A stretch of 10,128 nt of DNA, taken from NCBI RefSeq assembly GCF_949292005.1, contig NZ_CASEXV010000058.1, positions 1-10,128 on the forward strand. The letters run 5' to 3'. This document shows positions 4,998-10,128 of this stretch, piece by piece. The notes under the pieces are model-generated. The model saw only the letters and a program-made list of their open reading frames with translations, did not search any database and had not been told where the DNA came from. Positions within the stretch are counted from its first letter, which is position 1. Each line of letters begins with the position of its first letter. A program made the translations under genes and the position numbers. The stretch comes from an uncultured Bifidobacterium sp. (lineage in GTDB: Bacteria > Actinomycetota > Actinomycetes > Actinomycetales > Bifidobacteriaceae).

Positions 4998-6476
4998 TCA
5001 CCCCACCACGATTGACTCGGTCGGATAGTGGATGGCTTCGATGTCGGAGGGGCGGTTGATCGCATAGGCGATGGTCATGGGTCCCAGGCGTCCCAGAACC
5101 ATCACCACGGCGAGAAGCGTCGTGGCGGCCGGTCTGCCGACGCTGGCGACACCGACGGAGTATCCTCCCAGTCCGAACGCCGAGCAGGTCTCGAAAAGCG
5201 CGTCCGTCAGAGTGGATCCCGTCAGGAGCATAAGCCCCATCGAGGCCCCGATCACCAGCGTGAGGCAGGACGCCGTGATGCTTACCGCGGTCATCAGCGT
5301 GCGCGTGTGCAGTCGGCGTCCGAAAACATTCACATCCGTGTGCCCGGTGAAGGCCGAACGGCATATGAGGATGATCACGGCGAAGGTCGTCACTCTGATT
5401 CCGCCGGCCGTGGATGTGCTGCCGCCGCCGATGAACATCATGACGCTCATGAACACCTTCGTCGGCTCGCTGACAAGAGGGACCCACGAGGGGTCGAATC
5501 CGGATGTACGCGGCATCACCGCAGCAGCGAGGGCGTGGCGGATGCGCGTCGCTGTGTCTGCCTGTTTGAAAAGCGATGGATTGTCCCATTCAACCGCAAG
5601 GAACCATAACAGCGACAGGGTGACGAGAATTCCGGTCGTCAGAAGCGTGATCTTGGTGTGGAGCGTCAGCCGCTGACGTTGACCCTTGTCCTTGTGCGTG
5701 GCGAGTCTTAGAAGGTTGAGCAGAACCGGAAATCCCAGCGTTCCCGCGAAGGCGCTGAGAAGTATCGGAAGTCCCACCGACCAGCTGTTGACATGGAGTC
5801 CGGCGTAGTCTGGGGTGAACCCCGCGTTGTTGTATGAGGCCACGGCGAAGAACAGGGCCTCCCAGAGAGTCCGTCCCAGATTGCCGTTGTTTATCTTCCA
5901 CAGTCCGGGGAAAAGCGCCACGAAGGTGATGAGCTCGATCGAGAAGGTGGTCGCGACCATCAGTGTCAGAACCGTGCGTATCTCGCTCAGACGGTTGGTG
6001 CCCAGCTCCCTGGCGGTCAGAACTCTTTGGGACGCGCGCATGTGGCGGTTGACGGCGATGGTGATGATCGAGGCGAAGCTCATCACTCCCAGTCCGCCAA
6101 GCTGGACGGATATGAGGATCACGGCCTGTCCGAACATGGTCCAATGGGCGGCCGTGTCGACGATGGCGATTCCGCATGTGGATAGGGCCGAGACGGCAGT
6201 GAAGAAGGCGACGGACAACGGGGTGTAGCGTGTTGGCTTCGATGCGGCGGGGGTCAGGAGAAGCAGTGTCATCACAAGGATGAGAACCATGAAGTAGGCG
6301 ATGGCCAGACGCCCGGGATGCCCCAGAAGCCTCATGGGGGATCGGCGCCGTGCCTGTCGGTGAGCGAGCCGACGGACACGTGCCCTGTCGGCGTCGGTGT
6401 GTTCCGAGAACCACCAGGCATATCCGCGTGACATCTCGCTGTTGTCTGGGGGGTCGTCGATGGCGGGACTGGACAT
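4998..6476 (-). CDS. ktrB: Potassium channel-like transporter subunit KtrB/TrkH
   Basis: The 492-residue integral membrane protein has an Arg-rich cytoplasmic N-terminus (about 1-55) and many hydrophobic segments arranged as four pore repeats. Each repeat keeps its selectivity-filter glycine: LSTCG (98-102), YNNAGF (215-220), RTSGF (323-327) and AFGLGGY (433-439). The segment FIGGGSTSTAGGI at 348-360 is the gating loop in the third repeat typical of KtrB/TrkH. The C-terminal LGRLGPMTIA is also characteristic. With the regulatory subunit encoded downstream it should import K+ (Na+- or H+-coupled in characterised relatives). I chose ATG 6476, which has GGAG five bases upstream; in-frame ATGs at 6494-6500 would add up to eight residues and have a poorer ribosome binding site. 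A TACAAT -10 candidate lies at 6523-6528. The gene is divergent from nadK. Confidence 0.93.
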   Translation of the reverse strand: MSSPAIDDPPDNSEMSRGYAWWFSEHTDADRARVRRLAHRQARRRSPMRLLGHPGRLAIAYFMVLILVMTLLLLTPAASKPTRYTPLSVAFFTAVSALSTCGIAIVDTAAHWTMFGQAVILISVQLGGLGVMSFASIITIAVNRHMRASQRVLTARELGTNRLSEIRTVLTLMVATTFSIELITFVALFPGLWKINNGNLGRTLWEALFFAVASYNNAGFTPDYAGLHVNSWSVGLPILLSAFAGTLGFPVLLNLLRLATHKDKGQRQRLTLHTKITLLTTGILVTLSLLWFLAVEWDNPSLFKQADTATRIRHALAAAVMPRTSGFDPSWVPLVSEPTKVFMSVMMFIGGGSTSTAGGIRVTTFAVIILICRSAFTGHTDVNVFGRRLHTRTLMTAVSITASCLTLVIGASMGLMLLTGSTLTDALFETCSAFGLGGYSVGVASVGRPAATTLLAVVMVLGRLGPMTIAYAINRPSDIEAIHYPTESIVVG

Positions 6477-6522
6477 TGGCACTCCATCTCCCATCATCAC
6501 GGCGGTCCGAATTCCACCGTCA

Positions 6523-6528
6523 TTGTAG
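6523..6528 (-). promoter_or_regulatory. Candidate -10 of the ktrB promoter (TACAAT)
   Basis: Read on the - strand the hexamer is TACAAT, one change from TATAAT and matching the TANNNT form common in actinobacteria. It would place the transcript start near 6516, about 40 bases before the ktrB ATG. No recognisable -35 is seen, so an activator or extended contacts may be needed. Confidence 0.4.
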
Positions 6529-6542
6529 CGGTGCTTCCGCTA
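6526..6542. promoter_or_regulatory. Dyad between the divergent -10 elements
   Basis: TAGCGG, a 5-base centre (TGCTT) and CCGCTA form a perfect dyad. Its arms overlap the - strand TACAAT (6523-6528) and the + strand TAGGAT (6541-6546). A dimeric protein bound here would cover both candidate -10 sequences. No known regulator is assigned. Confidence 0.4.
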
Positions 6543-6546
6543 GGAT
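6541..6546 (+). promoter_or_regulatory. Candidate -10 of the nadK-recN promoter (TAGGAT)
   Basis: TAGGAT fits the TANNNT pattern and lies 80 bases before the nadK ATG. There is no convincing -35 at the right spacing. A promoter is needed here because the - strand genes separate nadK from the tlyA operon. Confidence 0.35.
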
Positions 6547-6590
6547 GGGGAATCGGCCCGCTGTGACGGGGCATATCGGTGGTGTGGTGC

Positions 6591-6604
6591 TTGACGCGCG
6601 TCAA
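6591..6604. promoter_or_regulatory. Perfect 14-bp palindrome before nadK (operator candidate)
   Basis: TTGACGCGCGTCAA is fully self-complementary and centred on CG, a layout frequent in LacI-family operators. It lies between the candidate nadK promoter and the nadK start codon (6626), where bound protein would block transcription. The regulator is unknown. Confidence 0.5.
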
Positions 6605-6625
6605 GGGGACGGGAATGGTTCGCAG

Positions 6626-7603
6626 ATGACAGGCAGAAGGCATGCGGTCGTGGTGACCCATACAAGGCTTCGCGAGAGCGGAACCGTGATCGAGGAGGCC
6701 GTGGACCAGCTCAAGGCCGCGGGTTTCGTCGTGTCGATCATCGACAATTCGGAGGCACCGGCTTTCGGCGAGAGTTCGGCCGTCGTGGAGGACGACACCG
6801 AGATAGTCGTGGTTCTGGGGGGCGATGGCACCATTCTGAGGGCGGCCGAGCTGGTTCATTGCACGAACGTTCCGATACTCGGAGTGAACCTTGGACATGT
6901 GGGTTTCCTTGCGGAGTTCGAAAGCTTCCAGATGGCGGAGGCCATCCGGAGGGTCGCGGAGCATGACTACTCGCTGGACGAGCGCATGATAGCCCATGTT
7001 GATGTGTGGCTTCCCGGCGCGAGCGAACCACTGCATGACTGGGCTTTGAACGATATGACGCTGGAGCGTGACGAGCAGGGAAGGATGGTCGAGCTGTCGA
7101 TCCGTATAGATGATGTGGAGATGAGCTCCTTTGGATGCGATGGCGTGATCGTGTCGACCCCCACCGGTTCGACCGCATACGCCTTCTCGGCGGGAGGCCC
7201 CATAATCTGGCCGGATGTGGGGGCGTTGCAGCTCGTTCCGTTGGCAGCGCACGCACTTTTCGCGCGTCCTGTGGTCATCGGGGCGGAGTCGACCTTCACC
7301 GTCGACGTGCTGGAGGATTCCGCGTCCGATGGATGGATCTGCTGTGACGGAAGGCGTCAGCGCTCCCTTCCCCGTGGCACGAGGGTGGAGGTTCGCGCCT
7401 CGCATGACATTCTCAGGCTTGCGCGATTGTCGGGCGTGCCATTCACCAGGCGGTTGGTCACCAAATTCGATCTGCCGGTCGTGGGGTGGCGCGAACACGC
7501 CCGGGCCGCCTCCCTAGGTGATATCCGATACTCACGAATGCCGAAGACGGATGGGTTTGAAGAGACTCGGGAGAGTGGCAAGGGAGGGGAAGCCCGTGCT
7601 TGA
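6626..7603 (+). CDS. nadK: NAD kinase
   Basis: The 325-residue cytoplasmic enzyme phosphorylates NAD to NADP. Visible signatures are the VVLGGDGT loop (62-69, catalytic Asp67), NLGHVGFL (88-95), ALND (140-143, the NE/D motif) and the nucleotide-binding run at 170-187 (CDGVIVSTPTGSTAYAFS), followed by GGPIIWP and the PLAAHALFARPVV segment. The last 25 or so residues are hydrophilic and variable. ATG 6626 gives the family's usual beginning (MTGRRHAVVVTHT). The nearest purine-rich ribosome site (GGGA, 6611-6614) is a little far, and GTG 6584 is an in-frame alternative I consider less likely. The gene is the first of a nadK-recN pair overlapping by eight bases, as in mycobacteria (Rv1695-Rv1696). 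Elsewhere nadK follows tlyA directly; here three opposite-strand genes lie between them, so it needs its own promoter. Confidence 0.95.
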   Translation: MTGRRHAVVVTHTRLRESGTVIEEAVDQLKAAGFVVSIIDNSEAPAFGESSAVVEDDTEIVVVLGGDGTILRAAELVHCTNVPILGVNLGHVGFLAEFESFQMAEAIRRVAEHDYSLDERMIAHVDVWLPGASEPLHDWALNDMTLERDEQGRMVELSIRIDDVEMSSFGCDGVIVSTPTGSTAYAFSAGGPIIWPDVGALQLVPLAAHALFARPVVIGAESTFTVDVLEDSASDGWICCDGRRQRSLPRGTRVEVRASHDILRLARLSGVPFTRRLVTKFDLPVVGWREHARAASLGDIRYSRMPKTDGFEETRESGKGGEARA

Positions 7604-9332
7604 GGAGTTGGAGGTTCGCGGTCTGGGGCCGATCCGTGACGCTGTGATCAATCCGGATTCCGGTATGACGGCCATCACTGGTGAGACGGGAGCCGGGAAG
7701 TCGATGCTTCTGGATGCGATCAGGCTGGTGTCCGGAGGTCGGGTTGATTCGGCGCGGTTGTCCACGGACGGGTCGACCGATTGCTGGGCGCAGGCGGTTT
7801 TCCATGTGGATGATGATTCGCAGGCGCGTGCCGAGGCCGAGCAGGCAGGCGTTGACATTCAGGACGGCGAGCTTTTCCTCACCCGCACCGTTCCTTCTTC
7901 CGGACGATCCCGTGCCATGCTCTGTGGCAGGACGGTTCCGCGTGCGGTCCTCTCGAAGGTTGCCAGCTCTTTGGTTGTGATTCACGGGCAGTCCGATCAG
8001 CTGCGCATCGCGTCGTCGGCCCGGCAGCGCGAGTTTCTGGATTCCGTTGGGGTGGACCCCGAAACTTTGCGCTCGTATGCGGATGCGTGGAACGCTTTTC
8101 GCCAGGTCGACGAAGAGCTGTCGCGCCTGCGGGGGCAGCAGGCGGAGAGCAGGCAGCGCGCCGACTATCTGCGCGACAGCCTGTCCCGCATCGATCGTGT
8201 CAACCCGACCGCAGGGGAGTACGAGGAGCTTCGTGATAGAAGAACGCGCATCGAGCACGCGGCGGCGATAGCCCAGGGCGTGTCTGGAGCGTTGTCGGTT
8301 CTCGATCCCTCCCAGATGGATGAGGATGAGCCCGGCGTCGTGGATCTTATGGGGCGGGCGGTCCAGTCGCTGCGGTCGATTCGGATGGAGAAGCCCTTCG
8401 GCGAGCTCGCCGACCGTTTGGAGGACGTGTCACGCGAGGTATCCGATGTTGTGTTCGTGCTGTCGGATCCTGGTGATGCCGAGGATGGCGAGGGTGATCT
8501 CGACGCCATAAACTCACGGATTCATCAGATCGATGATTTGATCCAACGATGGGGTCCGACCATCGAGGATGTCCTTGCGTGGCGTGATCGAGCGCGTCTT
8601 GAGCTTGAGGACGTCGACGCGTCTCCGGAGAGGATCGAGCGTCTTGAGGCACAGATGCACGATGCCGCCGATCGGGTGAAAGGTGCCGCCGATCGTTTGA
8701 GCTTGGAGCGCTCGCGTGTGGCCGAGGCGCTGTCATCCATGGTCGATGGTGAGTTGGAGTCTCTGGCGATGGCGGGCTCGCATCTGCGCATCAGCGTCGC
8801 CGCGCGAGAGGATCCCGATGACGTGGATTCAACAGGCCATGACGATGTCGGATTCCTGTTCACGCCCTATCCAGGGGCGGATGAGCTTCCTCTGGGCTCC
8901 AGCGCATCTGGCGGGGAGCTCAGCAGGCTGATGCTGGCTCTCGAGCTTTCCGCGGTGTCGTATCGGTCCACGGTGGAGGGTCGAAGGTCGTCGTCCGATG
9001 GCGCGTACGGGTCATGCACATACATCTTCGATGAAATTGATGCCGGAGTCGGCGGCCGGGCGGCGGCCGAGCTGGGACGTCGACTCGCCCGTCTGGCTCG
9101 TGAGGAGCAGGTCATCGTCGTCACGCATCTGGCGCAGGTGGCGTCGTGGGCGGATGCCCAGGTGGTGGTGCGCAAAGGCGTGGACACCTCGGACGGATCG
9201 ACGAGCACCGTGGTCGAGCCGTTGGACGGCGATCGGCGCGTCTCGGAGGTCGCGCGGATGCTCTCCGGCGACGAATCCGACGCGTCACTCGCGCATGCGC
9301 GTGAGCTTCTGAGCAGCAGCGTGCTGCGATAG
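7596..9332 (+). CDS. recN: DNA repair ATPase RecN
   Basis: The 578-residue SMC-like protein acts early in recombinational repair of double-strand breaks, holding DNA ends together with RecA. The N-terminal ATPase half has Walker A GETGAGKS at 29-36. A long charged coiled-coil region covers about 150-400 (heptad-rich Glu/Arg/Leu, for example around RLEAQMHDAADRVKGAADRL). The C-terminal half has the ABC signature SASGGELSR (436-444), Walker B YIFDEID (476-482) followed by AGVGGRAA, and the switch VVTHLAQVA. The length is close to the usual 550-590. The GTG start at 7596 has a strong AGGGAGGGG ribosome site six bases upstream and gives the standard opening (MLEELEVRGLGPI); it overlaps the nadK stop by eight bases. 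I found no obvious LexA box next to the start. Confidence 0.95.
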   Translation: MLEELEVRGLGPIRDAVINPDSGMTAITGETGAGKSMLLDAIRLVSGGRVDSARLSTDGSTDCWAQAVFHVDDDSQARAEAEQAGVDIQDGELFLTRTVPSSGRSRAMLCGRTVPRAVLSKVASSLVVIHGQSDQLRIASSARQREFLDSVGVDPETLRSYADAWNAFRQVDEELSRLRGQQAESRQRADYLRDSLSRIDRVNPTAGEYEELRDRRTRIEHAAAIAQGVSGALSVLDPSQMDEDEPGVVDLMGRAVQSLRSIRMEKPFGELADRLEDVSREVSDVVFVLSDPGDAEDGEGDLDAINSRIHQIDDLIQRWGPTIEDVLAWRDRARLELEDVDASPERIERLEAQMHDAADRVKGAADRLSLERSRVAEALSSMVDGELESLAMAGSHLRISVAAREDPDDVDSTGHDDVGFLFTPYPGADELPLGSSASGGELSRLMLALELSAVSYRSTVEGRRSSSDGAYGSCTYIFDEIDAGVGGRAAAELGRRLARLAREEQVIVVTHLAQVASWADAQVVVRKGVDTSDGSTSTVVEPLDGDRRVSEVARMLSGDESDASLAHARELLSSSVLR

Positions 9333-9337
9333 CACGC
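9319..9337 (+). terminator. Hairpin spanning the recN stop codon
   Basis: GCGTGCT, a 5-base loop and AGCACGC form a perfect 7-bp GC-rich stem that includes the recN TAG (9330-9332). No T-run follows, so it is at best a T-less terminator of the kind proposed for actinobacteria, or a transcript-stabilising stem. Confidence 0.45.
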
Positions 9338-9358
9338 GCGGGAGGCCCGTGGTCCGGC

Positions 9359-9364
9359 TAGCAT
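9359..9364 (+). promoter_or_regulatory. Candidate -10 (TAGCAT) for a leaderless HAD gene transcript
   Basis: TAGCAT fits TANNNT and ends eight bases before the ATG at 9372, the spacing expected when transcription begins at or next to the start codon. The absence of a well-placed Shine-Dalgarno sequence (GGGAGG at 9340-9345 is too far from 9363 or 9372) fits a leaderless mRNA. Confidence 0.35.
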
Positions 9365-9371
9365 GTATGTC

Positions 9372-10031
9372 ATGAATGACAACATGGGCAAGGCCGCCAT
9401 ATTCGATCTTGATGGCACGCTTCTCGATTCGATGGGCGTGTGGGATGAGGTTGATGAGGATTTTCTGGGACGTCGCGGAATACGGGTTCCTGACGACTAC
9501 ATGGCCAAGGTCTCGGCGATGGAGGCGCATGACATCGCCGTGTACACAATCGACCGGTTCCAACTTGACGACACCCCGGAGGACCTGATGTCCGAATGGA
9601 ACCTCATGGCGGCCAGAGCCTACGCGTCCACGGTCGAGGCCAAACCGCACGCGGTGGAGTACGTGAGACATCTTCACGAGACCGGAGCGCGTCTGGCCAT
9701 AGCCACGACGTTGCCCACCGTTCTGCGCGGGCCGGCCATGGACCACGTCGGACTGACCGGTCTGTTCGACGTGGTGTGCGGCGTGGAGGACGTGGCCCAT
9801 GTGGGTAAGGACAGCCCGGACATCTATCTCCACACGGCTGAGCGCCTGGGGGTGGAGCCGGGGCGCTGCACCGTGTTCGAGGATCTCCTTGAAGGGGTCA
9901 GATCTGCGAAAAGGGCCGGCATGTCGGTCTGGGCCATGCATGATGATTCCTCCGACCGATCATGGCCGACGATATGCGATGAGGCCGATGGCGTTCTCTT
10001 CGACTTCGATCAGGCGCCCCGTATCCTGTGA
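9372..10031 (+). CDS. HAD-IA hydrolase (beta-phosphoglucomutase/phosphatase-like)
   Basis: The 219-residue cytoplasmic enzyme has catalytic motif FDLDGTLLDS at 11-20 (nucleophile Asp12, acid/base Asp14). A helical cap domain follows (about 22-90). Motif II is IATTLP, motif III is the lysine of GKDSPDIY, and motif IV is VFEDLLEGVRSAKRAGM. This is the beta-phosphoglucomutase-like group, whose members are phosphatases or phosphomutases on sugar phosphates and similar small molecules. Motif II has Thr-Thr-Leu where many relatives have Thr-Ser or Thr-Asn, so the substrate cannot be guessed. It is unrelated to the NagD-type HAD protein at 1394. The start is uncertain: ATG 9363, 9372 and 9384 are all in frame. 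I chose 9372 because of the TAGCAT placement. The gene is separated from recN by a short gap with a hairpin, so it may be transcribed independently. Its stop codon lies inside a long inverted repeat. Confidence 0.9.
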   Translation: MNDNMGKAAIFDLDGTLLDSMGVWDEVDEDFLGRRGIRVPDDYMAKVSAMEAHDIAVYTIDRFQLDDTPEDLMSEWNLMAARAYASTVEAKPHAVEYVRHLHETGARLAIATTLPTVLRGPAMDHVGLTGLFDVVCGVEDVAHVGKDSPDIYLHTAERLGVEPGRCTVFEDLLEGVRSAKRAGMSVWAMHDDSSDRSWPTICDEADGVLFDFDQAPRIL

Positions 10032-10078
10032 CTGCCGTTTCCTCCGCGTGGGAATCAGAGGGAGTCACAGGATACGGG
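10018..10078. terminator. Perfect 16-bp inverted repeat overlapping the HAD gene stop
   Basis: CCCGTATCCTGTGACT (10018-10033) and its exact reverse complement (10063-10078) flank a 29-base loop, with a further CCTC/GAGG pairing inside. The left arm includes the last codons and the stop of the HAD gene. The structure should end or protect the transcript. It has no T-run on either side, so termination would be of an unusual T-less type. Confidence 0.6.
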
Positions 10079-10128
10079 TGGAGACGGGAGCAGGAGAAAA
10101 CGGAGAAACGAGAGAAAACAGGGAGGAG
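10079..10128 (+). other. Purine-rich tract with 9-base periodicity at the window end
   Basis: Nearly all bases are A or G on the + strand. GAGAAA recurs at 10094, 10103 and 10112, exactly nine bases apart. No gene can be called here. It could be the leader of a downstream + strand gene, or, if genes to the right point left, a pyrimidine-rich 3' region. Confidence 0.5.

Noticed and set aside
4998..5676. + strand frames opposite ktrB (193 and 201 codons)
   Set aside because: They are antisense to clear pore-loop and membrane segments and lack protein-like features.
6500..6600. Possible c-di-AMP (ydaO) riboswitch ahead of ktrB
   Set aside because: The leader from the candidate start to the ATG is only about 40 bases, too short for that riboswitch, and no matching motif is visible.
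6350..6625. N-terminal extension of NAD kinase to 6350
   Set aside because: It would run through the divergent ktrB coding region and promoters. Family alignment by eye begins at ATG 6626.
6497..7498. 333-codon - strand frame opposite nadK
   Set aside because: The + strand encodes intact NAD kinase motifs; the antisense frame is a GC-rich shadow.
7480..7600. LexA-type SOS box ahead of recN
   Set aside because: I found no GAAC-N4-GTTC type sequence near the recN start.
7458..8258. 266-codon - strand frame opposite recN
   Set aside because: It is a shadow of recN codons with no domain and no plausible start signal.
9285..9941. 218-codon - strand frame opposite the HAD-IA gene
   Set aside because: The + strand frame has all HAD motifs; the antisense product is His/Arg-rich without motifs.

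Overview
The window reads as chromosomal DNA of a high-GC Gram-positive bacterium, most likely an actinobacterium of the Bifidobacteriaceae or a close relative. This rests on the GC-rich coding sequence, GTG starts, tightly overlapping genes, and a gene order matching the actinobacterial block known from Mycobacterium tuberculosis as Rv1691 to Rv1696 (TPR protein, HAD phosphatase, tiny protein, tlyA, NAD kinase, recN). The family-level assignment is inference.

Layout. From 3 to 3325 on the + strand lies a four-gene overlapping run: a TPR protein whose start is outside the window, a NagD-type (HAD-IIA) phosphatase, a 51-residue conserved-type small protein, and the rRNA 2'-O-methyltransferase TlyA. 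From 3307 to 6476 three genes on the - strand interrupt the block: a KtrB/TrkH potassium channel subunit, its KtrA/TrkA regulatory subunit, and a bactofilin-like beta-helical protein whose 3' end overlaps tlyA convergently. From 6626 to 9332 the + strand block resumes with NAD kinase and RecN (8-base overlap). A separate HAD-IA hydrolase follows at 9372-10031. The window ends in a perfect 16-bp inverted repeat and a purine-rich tract.

How the genes relate. KtrB plus KtrA should form one nucleotide-gated K+ uptake system in the membrane. The other products are housekeeping: phosphate-ester hydrolysis, ribosome modification, NADP supply and double-strand-break repair. The clearest regulatory structure is in the two gaps flanking the inserted - strand genes. 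The 236-base gap between ktrA and the bactofilin-like gene holds two copies of a 19-bp dyad alternating with two TCATC/GATGA dyads. The divergent ktrB/nadK gap has a dyad between two opposed -10-like hexamers and a perfect 14-bp palindrome before nadK.

I see no CRISPR array, transposase, phage gene, rRNA, tRNA or recognisable defence system. The most unusual content is the bactofilin-like gene with its repeated operator-like upstream region, and the interruption of a conserved gene block by a K+ uptake module.
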